Source of the DNA: Muribaculaceae bacterium
GTDB lineage: Bacteria > Bacteroidota > Bacteroidia > Bacteroidales > Muribaculaceae
DNA: 38,920 bases
Assembly: GCA_029055345.1 (NCBI GenBank)
Contig: JAIDDJ010000060.1
Span: forward strand, 1 to 38,920
Direction: 5' to 3'
The notes beneath the pieces are model-generated. The model had not been told where the DNA came from. It did not search any database and saw nothing but the letters and a program-made list of their open reading frames with translations. Made by a program: the position numbers and the translations under genes. This document shows, one piece after another, positions 16,890 to 24,241 of this stretch; position 1 is the first letter of the stretch; the number at the start of each line of letters is the position of its first letter.

Positions 16890-16936
16890 TTTCCATTGAT
16901 TCAAGGCATAAAGATAATTAAAAATTCCGTTTCAAT

Positions 16937-16944
16937 CAAAAATA
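16937..16944 (-). promoter_or_regulatory. -7 promoter box for apbE
   Basis: Minus strand TATTTTTG is an exact TAnnTTTG match, 48 bp upstream of the chosen apbE ATG. No clear -33 TTTG is seen at 19-21 bp, so support is moderate. Confidence 0.4.
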
Positions 16945-17036
16945 AATGTTTTCAACAGCGTTATATAAATATATTCACCTACAGGAATGAAAGTTGAATA
17001 TTATCAGCGTGTTATTGAAACTTAAACGAATAGAAA

Positions 17037-17618
17037 ATGAACGAATCATATGTATTTTTGGCGGATGGCTTCGAGGAGATAGAAGCATTGACGCCGGTTG
17101 ATGTGTTGCGTCGTGCCGGTATTCCGGTTAAGACAGTGTCAGTGATGGACTCAGTAGAGGTAACGGGAGCGCATGGAATTAAAGTTGAAGCCGATACTCA
17201 TTTCAGTGAAGTGGAATTCGGGGCTCCGACATGGTTGATTCTCCCCGGGGGGATGCCGGGCGCGCAGAATCTGCATGATTATGAGCCATTGGCCGCATTG
17301 CTCAAGAAGCAGGCAACCTCGGAAGAGGGTAGAATTGCCGCAATATGTGCTTCACCGGCCGTTGTGCTTGGGGCTGAGGGTTTGCTCAAAGGTAAGAAGG
17401 CTACATGCTATCCCGGATTTGAACGCCTTCTCGAAGGAGCGGAAGTGGTTAAGGCGCCCGTTGTGATCGATGGCAAGTTTGTTCTCGCTCCGGGTCCGGC
17501 TTTGGCAGCGGTATGGTCTCTTGCAATTGTCAAGGAACAGCTTGGTATTGACAAAGCCGCTGAAGTAGCCTCGCAGATGCTTTTCCCGCCGACAGTGCTT
17601 GATCCTTTGATGGATTGA
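17037..17618 (+). CDS. DJ-1/PfpI family protein (YajL/ThiJ-like)
   Basis: A 193-residue DJ-1 superfamily protein. The nucleophile elbow AAICASPAV places the reactive Cys at 104, with the partner Glu in GFEEIEALTP (Glu14). LILPGGMPGA is also typical. DJ-1/YajL proteins are linked to oxidative or carbonyl stress; older ThiJ names do not reflect a thiamine role. The length is that of a single domain, and no signal peptide is present. It lies 18 nt upstream of yigZ, likely in one operon, and diverges from apbE. The A-rich sequence before the ATG is a typical Bacteroidetes start region. Confidence 0.92.
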   Translation: MNESYVFLADGFEEIEALTPVDVLRRAGIPVKTVSVMDSVEVTGAHGIKVEADTHFSEVEFGAPTWLILPGGMPGAQNLHDYEPLAALLKKQATSEEGRIAAICASPAVVLGAEGLLKGKKATCYPGFERLLEGAEVVKAPVVIDGKFVLAPGPALAAVWSLAIVKEQLGIDKAAEVASQMLFPPTVLDPLMD

Positions 17619-17636
17619 TGGAATATCTTATATTCA

Positions 17637-18242
17637 ATGGATGTCTATTATACAATAAAAGGGGAGGGAAGCGGTAAATATACAGAAAAGATGAGCCGCT
17701 TCCTCTCTTTTGCCGTGCCTGTTGATGATGCCGTAAAGGCCAAGGAAATTGTAAAGAAGTATCAGAACGATTATCATGATGCTCGGCATGTTTGCTGGGC
17801 ATGGATGCTTGGTCCCGGACGCACAGACTGGCAGCTTAATGATAACGGAGAGCCTTCCGGCACGGCAGGGAAGCCGATTCTCGGCCAGATCAACAGCTTC
17901 GGTCTGACCAATGTTCTGGTGATAGTGGTGAGATATTTCGGGGGAATAAAATTGGGTACATCGGGCCTGATCGCGGCATACAGGGAGGCGGCAAAACTTG
18001 CTCTTGACGATGCCGGTGTAAAGGAATGCAGGCAAATGTGCAGGCTACTTGTCGAGTTCTCTTATGAGACGGCAGACGGGGTCATGAAGGTGATAAAATC
18101 CGATGGAGTGGAAACAGTTGAAAAGCGGTTTGACAATATGTGCAGTGCGCTGATTGAGTTTCCGCTGGATATGAAAGAAGAGATTACCGGGCGTTTGCAG
18201 AAGGTGGAGGGAGTAATGCTTCAAGAAGTAGCCCAATCATAA
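17637..18242 (+). CDS. yigZ: YigZ/IMPACT family protein
   Basis: A 201-residue member of the YigZ (UPF0029/IMPACT) family. Conserved segments are KKYQNDYHDARHVCWAWMLG, NGEPSGTAGKPIL and VVRYFGGIKLGTSGLIAAYREA, all in the N-terminal IMPACT domain (about 1-125). The C-terminal part is the smaller DUF1949-like domain. Eukaryotic IMPACT modulates Gcn2; the bacterial role is not established, though a link to translation has been suggested. It follows the DJ-1 gene by 18 nt and is probably its operon partner. A GC-rich palindrome lies just after its stop codon. Confidence 0.92.
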   Translation: MDVYYTIKGEGSGKYTEKMSRFLSFAVPVDDAVKAKEIVKKYQNDYHDARHVCWAWMLGPGRTDWQLNDNGEPSGTAGKPILGQINSFGLTNVLVIVVRYFGGIKLGTSGLIAAYREAAKLALDDAGVKECRQMCRLLVEFSYETADGVMKVIKSDGVETVEKRFDNMCSALIEFPLDMKEEITGRLQKVEGVMLQEVAQS

Positions 18243-18252
18243 CAAAAGTTTA

Positions 18253-18283
18253 TGCTGCCGGCAGCGGCATGTGGTTAGTTTTT
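18253..18283 (+). terminator. Possible terminator after yigZ
   Basis: A perfect palindrome GCTGCCGGCAGC (18254-18265) can refold as TGCCG/CGGCA with a 4-nt loop. It is followed at some distance by TTAGTTTTT, 10 nt after the yigZ stop. Confidence 0.45.
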
Positions 18284-18379
18284 CGCGATTTTAGGGCGAT
18301 AAATTGTGAAAATTCAAAAAAAATTACGATATTTGCAGAGAAATTGCGGGGAAATTACCGGATGGCTTCGAGTGTTGAA

Positions 18380-18467
18380 TCTAATCTGTTGAGGATTAGA
18401 AAGATATGCGTTGGGAGTCATTGTGTGTTAAAAATAATCGGGCATTCCCGAAGCGCATTCTCGCTTT
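18380..18467 (+). promoter_or_regulatory. Hairpin-rich leader of the 29-residue basic protein gene
   Basis: The 264-nt gap before the small gene holds three compact hairpins: TCTAATC/GATTAGA (18380-18386 with 18394-18400), CGGG/CCCG with loop CATT (18439-18450), and directly adjacent AAGCG/CGCTT with loop CATTCT (18451-18466). The last two share the loop bases CATT and could stack. If the downstream product is ribosomal, such a leader could be an autoregulatory binding site; this is inference. No exact promoter box was found here. Confidence 0.35.
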
Positions 18468-18506
18468 GGATTGCCTAACCGTTTAATCAATAAAAAAGTA
18501 TAAATT

Positions 18507-18596
18507 ATGCCAAGCGGAAAAAAGAGAAAAGGCCACAAGATGGCAACTCACAAGCGCAAAAAAAGACTGAGAAAGAATCGTCATAAGAAGAAATAA
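18507..18596 (+). CDS. 29-residue basic protein, AURKAIP1/COX24-like (probable ribosomal)
   Basis: A very short gene whose product begins MPSGKKRKGHKMATHKRKKR and continues LRKNRHKKK. Over half of the residues are Lys, Arg or His. The K-M-x-x-H-K-R-K-K-R-L-R-K-x-R core resembles the AURKAIP1/COX24 domain of mitochondrial mS38 and the tiny actinobacterial ribosomal protein bS22. I infer a small-subunit ribosomal protein, from composition and motif rather than a search. The start is unambiguous (A-rich leader TAAATT before ATG). It lies 89 nt upstream of RNase G and may be co-transcribed with it. Confidence 0.75.
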   Translation: MPSGKKRKGHKMATHKRKKRLRKNRHKKK

Positions 18597-18685
18597 ACAC
18601 ATTCTTTTGCGTTTACCGGCAGTGGGGTCAATGGGTGAAATATCGGCCCGTTGGACCCCTCTGTCACGTTTATAATCATTTGTAC

Positions 18686-20311
18686 ATGAAAAGCGAATTA
18701 GTTGTAGATGTCAGCAGGGAGGATATTTCGATAGCCCTCCTTGAGGACTCCCGGCTCGTTTCCCTTCAAAAAGAAAGCCGCAACATCGCCTACGCGGTGG
18801 GTGACCTTTACCTTGCGAAGGTAAAAAAGATTATGCCGGGATTAAATGCGGCATTTGTGGATGTCGGTTATGACAAGGACGCTTTTCTTCATTATCTTGA
18901 TCTCGGCCCTCAATTCGATTCGTATGCCTCATTTCTTGGAGATGCACTCAAGGATAAGCGGACCGTTCCAGCCCTGTCGCGGCGAAAATTATTACCGGAT
19001 ATTCCAAAACAAGGCACTATTCAGTCGGTGCTTCAACCGGGACAGCAGTTGCTTGTCCAGATAGCAAAGGAACCGATTTCTTCAAAAGGCCCGAGATTGA
19101 CCACTGAGATTTCATTCACCGGAAGATATATGGTGCTGATGCCTTTCGGTGACAAGATTTCAATCTCGCAGAAAATAAAGTCTACAGAGGAAAAAATCAG
19201 ACTGCGTCAGCTTATAGGCAGCATCAAGCCCAAGGGATTCAGTGTGATTGTCAGGACTTCGGCGGAGAATAAGAGAGTGGCGGAACTCAATAACGAGATG
19301 CGCACTCTTCTGAAAAATTGGGAGGACTCAATCGCAAAAATGCAACGAAGCACTGCTCCGGCCCTAATATATGAGGAGGATTCCAGAGCGGTCAGTGTGA
19401 TCCGCGATTTGTTCAGTCCAAATTTTGAAAACATTTATGTGAATCACGAAGAGACCTTCACGCAGATTCAGAACTATGTAAGCCTCATTTCTCCCGAGAA
19501 TAAGGAAATAGTTAAACTTTATTCCAAGGATACGCCGATATTCGACAATTTCAATATCACACGTCAAATCAAGAGCAGTTTCGGGAAGACGGTATCGTTC
19601 CGTTCAGGAGCATACTTGATAATAGAGAGTACTGAAGCGCTCCATGTAATTGACGTAAATTCCGGTAACCGAAGCAAAGCTTGTCCGGATCAGGAATCAA
19701 ACGCACTGGATGTCAATCTTAAAGCCGCCGATGAAATAGCAAGGCAACTTCGTCTTCGCGACATGGGCGGAATCATCGTGGTCGATTTCATTGACATGAG
19801 TAAGGCTGAACATCGGCAGCAGCTTTTTGACCATATGAAGGAAGTGATGGCTAACGACCGAGCCCGCCATAATATCCTTCCTCTCAGTAAGTTCGGACTT
19901 ATGCAGATTACGCGCCAGCGTGTTCGCCCGGCACTCGACATAACCACCAGCGAGACTTGTCCCTCTTGTTTCGGTAAAGGTGAAGTGCAAGCTTCGATTC
20001 TTTTTACCGATAAAATCGAGGAGAAATTAGAATATCTCACTGACCATCTTAAGGTGAAAAAATTCACCATGTATATTCATCCTTTTGTGGAGGCCTATAT
20101 AAAAAAGGGCGTATTTTCGCTTTATGGCAAATGGCGCCGTAAATTCGGCCGCTCCTTCAAGATCGTAGCCGACGAATCATTGGCCTACTTGCAATATAAG
20201 GTGATGGACCCGGAGGGTAAAGAGATTGATGTGAAGGAAGAATCCGATATGAACTCAAGCCAAAGCAAAAATAAAGCCAAGGTGAAGCAAAGAGATAATG
20301 AAGAAAACTAA
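18686..20311 (+). CDS. rng: Ribonuclease G (RNase E/G family)
   Basis: An endoribonuclease for rRNA maturation and mRNA decay. The 541-residue protein has an S1-type RNA-binding domain near residues 35-125 (YLAKVKKIMPGLNAAFVDVGYDKDAFLH). The catalytic region has the two metal-binding Asp motifs HVIDVNSG and GIIVVDFIDM, then a zinc-link CPSCFGKG (CxxC) that holds the dimer. It is close to E. coli RNase G in size and lacks the long C-terminal scaffold of RNase E, ending instead in a short charged tail. I chose ATG 18686, which starts MKSELVVDVS; the frame runs 51 nt further up without conserved sequence. A strong terminator follows. Confidence 0.94.
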   Translation: MKSELVVDVSREDISIALLEDSRLVSLQKESRNIAYAVGDLYLAKVKKIMPGLNAAFVDVGYDKDAFLHYLDLGPQFDSYASFLGDALKDKRTVPALSRRKLLPDIPKQGTIQSVLQPGQQLLVQIAKEPISSKGPRLTTEISFTGRYMVLMPFGDKISISQKIKSTEEKIRLRQLIGSIKPKGFSVIVRTSAENKRVAELNNEMRTLLKNWEDSIAKMQRSTAPALIYEEDSRAVSVIRDLFSPNFENIYVNHEETFTQIQNYVSLISPENKEIVKLYSKDTPIFDNFNITRQIKSSFGKTVSFRSGAYLIIESTEALHVIDVNSGNRSKACPDQESNALDVNLKAADEIARQLRLRDMGGIIVVDFIDMSKAEHRQQLFDHMKEVMANDRARHNILPLSKFGLMQITRQRVRPALDITTSETCPSCFGKGEVQASILFTDKIEEKLEYLTDHLKVKKFTMYIHPFVEAYIKKGVFSLYGKWRRKFGRSFKIVADESLAYLQYKVMDPEGKEIDVKEESDMNSSQSKNKAKVKQRDNEEN

Positions 20312-20314
20312 TCG

Positions 20315-20350
20315 AAAGCGGGAATGACAGCAATTCCCGCTTTCTGCTTT
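20315..20350 (+). terminator. Rho-independent terminator after rng
   Basis: A perfect 11-bp stem (20315-20325 with 20333-20343), loop of 7 nt, then TCTGCTTTC, beginning 4 nt after the stop codon. The left arm begins with AAA, so it could also work for minus-strand transcripts of folC. Confidence 0.8.
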
Positions 20351-20429
20351 CATGGATTCGCGTTCCGGTGTATCTTGTCTTATTAACGGTGAACTTATTC
20401 TTTTATCACCGAACGGAGTTCTTTTAATA

Positions 20430-21701
20430 TCAGGATTTTTTGCTCTCTGATGAGGCGAGAAAGTCTGCCACGATGAAAGTGCTTCCGCCTATATATATTA
20501 TATCATTCTCCCCGGCATCTTCACAGGCCGCTCTGACCGCCGTTTCCACACCCGTGAAGCCTGTCGCGTCTAACCCTGACAATCGGCATCTTTCTGTCAG
20601 TTCAGCCCAAGGCATAGCTCTGGGAATTGCGGCCTGCGTGGTGTAATACACGGCATCTTTGGGAAACATAGGCAGTATATGAGCCACATCCTTGTCGCTT
20701 ACGAATCCTAATACGAATCTTAGAGTGGCTTCACTATTCCGCAGTTCCAAAAGATGGCGAAGCTGCTCCAGATTGTATCTTAGCCCGGCTTCATTATGCC
20801 CCGTATCGCATATGATTAGAGGCTCGCTGCTTATTTTTGTCCATCTTCCACGGAAGCCGGTAAGTTTCTCCACATCACTGAATCCCTTTTTCTCAGCTTC
20901 CGGGCTTATAGCGATAGATTGTTTCCGAAGTTCCTCAACAGCGATCCTTGCTGTATTGATGTTTTTTTTCTGGTAAGCGCCTTCCAATGCGCAATTGAGA
21001 GCAGCATTGGCTTGCTTATCAATTTCCCGATATGCCTCGCGAAGCCGGGTTCCTATCTCGGCAGCCCTGTCGCGGAATACCTCTTCTGTCTCTTCTATCG
21101 CTTCGCCTATAACCGCCGGAATGCCGGGCTTGATTATGCCGGCCTTTTCTGCGGCTATTTTGGCAAGGGTATCGCCTAAGAATTGAGTATGGTCAAATGA
21201 TATATTGGTAATGACCGAGAGTATGGGAGTCAGGATATTGGTGGAATCCAGCCGGCCGCCCATTCCGACTTCAATGACAGCGTAGTCCACTTGCTCGGAA
21301 GCGAACCAGTCGAAAGCCATCATCATCGTCAGCTCAAAGAAGGAGGGGCGGTCTCCATCGTAATTACCCCTTTGCCATCTCTCCACAAAATCCACCACTT
21401 TCTTTTCCGGAATCATTCTGCCGTTTATTCGCATTCTTTCTCGGAAATCAACGAGATGGGGAGAGGTATAAAGGGCAGTCTTATAGCCCTGAGCCTGCAG
21501 AACGGCTGCAATAAGGTTTGAGACACTCCCCTTGCCGTTGGTTCCGGCGATATGAATCGCCTTCAACTTTCTTTCGGGGTGTCCGAAATATGCCGCCAGA
21601 GCCTCGCTTCTCTCAAGCCCCGGTTTATATGCTGCAGCTCCCACTCGTGAAAACATCGGGAGCTGCGCAAACAGCCAGTCGATTGCCTCTTTATATTCCA
21701 T
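20430..21701 (-). CDS. folC: Folylpolyglutamate synthase / dihydrofolate synthase
   Basis: A Mur-ligase-like ATP-dependent enzyme that adds glutamate to dihydropteroate and folates. The 423-residue protein has the P-loop GTNGKGSVSNL (about residues 53-63), the family segment TSPHLVDFRERMRING, and VIEVGMGGRLDSTNIL followed by SFDHTQFLGDTLAKIAAEKAGIIKPG with the Mg/ATP residues. The C-terminal domain contains ICDTGHNEAG. The length is normal for the family. The start codon overlaps the end of the upstream transporter gene by 11 nt, so folC is last in a three-gene operon with the two ChrA halves. Confidence 0.95.
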   Translation of the reverse strand: MEYKEAIDWLFAQLPMFSRVGAAAYKPGLERSEALAAYFGHPERKLKAIHIAGTNGKGSVSNLIAAVLQAQGYKTALYTSPHLVDFRERMRINGRMIPEKKVVDFVERWQRGNYDGDRPSFFELTMMMAFDWFASEQVDYAVIEVGMGGRLDSTNILTPILSVITNISFDHTQFLGDTLAKIAAEKAGIIKPGIPAVIGEAIEETEEVFRDRAAEIGTRLREAYREIDKQANAALNCALEGAYQKKNINTARIAVEELRKQSIAISPEAEKKGFSDVEKLTGFRGRWTKISSEPLIICDTGHNEAGLRYNLEQLRHLLELRNSEATLRFVLGFVSDKDVAHILPMFPKDAVYYTTQAAIPRAMPWAELTERCRLSGLDATGFTGVETAVRAACEDAGENDIIYIGGSTFIVADFLASSESKKS

Positions 21702-22302
21702 ATAGCAGATATCCGGCCAAACCGGCCAGTATTATAATCAGAATAGGATGTATTTTTATTGTTTTGGATTTGGTTTGAATCGGGAAATAAACTAAGCAGA
21801 ATGAGGCTGCACATATGGCTATGCTTATCCAAAGTTGCGATACTGTTCCTTCCGGGTTAAAGTTTGCCGAGTTCATGAGCATTATGGCAGCTGAGGCAAT
21901 CAAACCCACCACAACCGGCCTGAGCCCTGAGAAGATGGCCTTGATAGCCCCGCTTTCATTATGCCTCCGTATGAAATGAGAGCAATAAAGCACCAGGAAG
22001 AACGAGGGAACCGTCACAGCCAATGTAGCAAGAATCGAGCCTAAAATTGACCATAACGGACCGGATAAAGCAGGATTGTAAGCCCCGGGGGCTACGAAGC
22101 CTATATAGGTTGCTGAATTTATACCTATTGGTCCGGGAGTCATTTGAGATATGGCCACAATATCGGTGAACATCTGTTCGGATATCCACTTATTGTCTGA
22201 CACCACGATTTTCTCTACCAGTGACAGCATCGCGTAGCCGCCTCCGAAACCGAATATTCCTATCTTGATATAGGCCCAGATAAGTTTCAGATAGATATTC
22301 AT
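21691..22302 (-). CDS. chrA: Chromate transporter-type half protein (second of pair)
   Basis: A 203-residue membrane protein of the CHR family, one half of the 12-helix ChrA. It has the family start GIFGFGGGYAMLSLVE, QMTPGPIGINSATYIGF and about six hydrophobic segments. Split pairs (short-chain ChrA) act as heterodimers in other bacteria, with the halves in opposite topology. The substrate may not be chromate in an anaerobic gut bacterium. Its start overlaps the other half's stop by 4 nt and its end overlaps folC by 11 nt. Confidence 0.88.
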   Translation of the reverse strand: MNIYLKLIWAYIKIGIFGFGGGYAMLSLVEKIVVSDNKWISEQMFTDIVAISQMTPGPIGINSATYIGFVAPGAYNPALSGPLWSILGSILATLAVTVPSFFLVLYCSHFIRRHNESGAIKAIFSGLRPVVVGLIASAAIMLMNSANFNPEGTVSQLWISIAICAASFCLVYFPIQTKSKTIKIHPILIIILAGLAGYLLYGI

Positions 22303-22901
22303 GGCTTAACCTCCTTTTTCTTATTTAATTTACGATTGGCTAATGCCCAGAAAGCATATCCTCCGAGTCCTCCGAGTACGATGTAGAGAATCGGGTTTGA
22401 AACGAATCCGAGGTCAAGTGAAATCATGAGCGCTGTCACCAATGGAATCCAAATGGTCTTCCATGTAAGTTTGGCCGCTTTTGCAGAAGTTATGACCGGA
22501 GCTATGATGAGCGCAACAACAGCCGGACGTATTCCCATGAAAATTGAAGAAATCACCCGGTTGTTTTTAATAATGTCGGGAGTGAGGAAGATAGCAATCG
22601 CGAGTATTATAAGAAAAGAGGGCAGAATCGTTCCTGCGGCTGCAAGCATACTGCCGCGGGTTCCACGCAGTTTGTCGCCGACGGCCGTGGCAATGTTCAC
22701 GGCTAAAATACCGGGCAATGACTGCGCGATGGCGAGCAAATCGAGAAAGTCGTCGCGTTCGATCCAGTGATGTTTATCTACAATCTCGCGTTCGATAATG
22801 GAAATCATGGCCCATCCTCCGCCGAAAGTAAAGGCCCCTATCTTGAAAAAACTGGCAAATAGCTGCCAGTAGATATTACCCGATTTAGTATTGCTTTTCA
22901 T
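22299..22901 (-). CDS. chrA: Chromate transporter-type half protein (first of pair)
   Basis: A 200-residue membrane protein homologous to its downstream neighbour. The equivalent motifs are GAFTFGGGWAMISIIE and AIAQSLPGILAVNIATAVGDKLRG. About six hydrophobic helices and a basic C-terminal tail (NRKLNKKKEVKP) are seen. The two halves are of nearly equal length, consistent with a split CHR heterodimer. It is the first gene of the operon with the second half and folC. No exact promoter box was found upstream; a palindromic dispersed element begins 38 bp before its start. Confidence 0.88.
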   Translation of the reverse strand: MKSNTKSGNIYWQLFASFFKIGAFTFGGGWAMISIIEREIVDKHHWIERDDFLDLLAIAQSLPGILAVNIATAVGDKLRGTRGSMLAAAGTILPSFLIILAIAIFLTPDIIKNNRVISSIFMGIRPAVVALIIAPVITSAKAAKLTWKTIWIPLVTALMISLDLGFVSNPILYIVLGGLGGYAFWALANRKLNKKKEVKP

Positions 22902-22938
22902 TTATTACGTTCTTAGACCTGATTGAATAAAATCCGGT

Positions 22939-23029
22939 AATTCCGGAGTTGCAGATTAGCCTCGGCTATCGTTTAGTGGATTCGGAAACATAGCGGATTA
23001 TGTGACAGAATTGAAAAGCGATAGAGGAG
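22939..23029 (+). repeat. Dispersed 91-bp palindromic element, copy A
   Basis: Aligns without gaps to the minus strand of 30793-30703, with about 69 of 91 bases identical by hand count. It contains nested inverted repeats: CTATCG/CGATAG (outer), GATTC/GAATT, CATA/TATG (inner). One pair is G-U here and G-C in copy B, so the fold is kept. A frame stop in the shared reading frame argues against present coding. It lies between cydB and the transporter operon and is followed after 30 nt by a GC-rich hairpin. Confidence 0.75.
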
Positions 23030-23059
23030 GGTGTTTCTGTGCGAACGAGGTATTACACT

Positions 23060-23097
23060 TTCAACAGGAGCCTCGCTTGAGCGCGGCTCCTGTTGAA
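23060..23097 (-). terminator. 13-bp hairpin after cydB
   Basis: Perfect 13-bp stem (23060-23072 with 23085-23097) with a 12-nt loop, 19 nt beyond the cydB stop on the minus strand. There is only a weak T-rich tail. It may end the cydAB transcript, and it is also the hairpin part of composite element A. Confidence 0.7.
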
Positions 23098-23116
23098 TAT
23101 AATCAGAGAGTGAAAA

Positions 23117-24229
23117 TTATTTGTCCATCTTCCGCCATACATACCAGATATAGGCGATGACAAACGGAATGAAAATGGAAGCATAGCTCATGGCCGTAAG
23201 CGTAAACTCGGTTGAAGACGCATTCCGGATAGTAAGTGAGCTCATCGGATCGGTAAGTGAGGGGAGGAAGGCTGTATCGCCGTATCCGGCAGCCCAGAAC
23301 AGTGAGAGTACGGCAAGTATGGTTCCAATGCCGGTGAACCATACTCCCTTCGTGAAATGTTTGGCAAGAACTGTTCTCAGAAGTCCATACAGAACCAATA
23401 CTACCCCCGCGAGCAGCGTGACAAGTTCCCACCAGTTGCTTGTCATATTGATGAAATATTTATATGAGACTTCCGTAACGCTTACTGTCTGGCCGCCTTT
23501 CGAAACAACGTCATAGCCGTTGGCAGTGAAAAGAAGTGTAAGGAATGCAAGGAAAGCTACCACAAATATTCCTCCATTGATGAAGGCCGAAGCTTTCAAT
23601 CGGTTGAAAAAGGCCTCATCATTATCCTTAAGACGGTTTATCATGTAAAGAGCCGCCTGCATTCTGGCCAAAAAGAGCACCGCTACGCCAAGCACGAGAT
23701 TGCGCCAGCAGAATATGGCCTCGAATCCATGAGTAGGAGCCCATTGGGAGATTACCGGTGAATGGGCAGAAAGAATATTGTCGCGGTTCACAGAGAATTC
23801 ACCTCCGAAGAAAAACATTCCGACTGCGACCCCCAGCAGGATGCAACCGACGCTTCCGTTAATGAATAAAAAAGCATCATAGGTCCCGGTGCCGTAGATA
23901 TTTCCCTTCTTTCGCCTGTATTCGTAGCTGACCGCCTGGAGCACGAAGCTGAAGAGTATCAGAATCCAAAGCCAGTAGGCCCCACCGAAACATGTCGAAT
24001 AGAACAAGGGGAAAGATGCGAAGAAAGCTCCGCCGAAAGTTACAAGAGTAGTGAAGGTCAATTCCCATTTGCTACCCATTGCCCCGAGTATGAAGTCGCG
24101 CTGGTCGGGAGTTTTGCCCAGACCGTATATCATTGACTGGCCACCCTGAACGAAAAGCAGGAACACCAATATCGCACCTAAAACGGATATCAGCAACCAC
24201 CAGTAATTTTGTAGGCATTCAAGTGTCAT
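23117..24229 (-). CDS. cydB: Cytochrome bd ubiquinol oxidase subunit II
   Basis: The second subunit of the quinol:O2 oxidase bd, an inner-membrane complex with very high oxygen affinity. The 370-residue protein has eight to nine hydrophobic segments. CydB hallmarks include FVQGGQSMIYGLGKTPDQRD near the N terminus, LTFTTLVTFGGAFFASFPLFYST, and SYEYRRKKGNIYGTGTYDAFLFINGSVGCILLGVAVG. It follows cydA by 12 nt in one operon. In gut Bacteroidales bd oxidase lets cells remove or respire trace oxygen. No small CydX subunit gene was seen next to it. Confidence 0.95.
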   Translation of the reverse strand: MTLECLQNYWWLLISVLGAILVFLLFVQGGQSMIYGLGKTPDQRDFILGAMGSKWELTFTTLVTFGGAFFASFPLFYSTCFGGAYWLWILILFSFVLQAVSYEYRRKKGNIYGTGTYDAFLFINGSVGCILLGVAVGMFFFGGEFSVNRDNILSAHSPVISQWAPTHGFEAIFCWRNLVLGVAVLFLARMQAALYMINRLKDNDEAFFNRLKASAFINGGIFVVAFLAFLTLLFTANGYDVVSKGGQTVSVTEVSYKYFINMTSNWWELVTLLAGVVLVLYGLLRTVLAKHFTKGVWFTGIGTILAVLSLFWAAGYGDTAFLPSLTDPMSSLTIRNASSTEFTLTAMSYASIFIPFVIAYIWYVWRKMDK

Positions 24230-24241
24230 GGCATTATCTGT

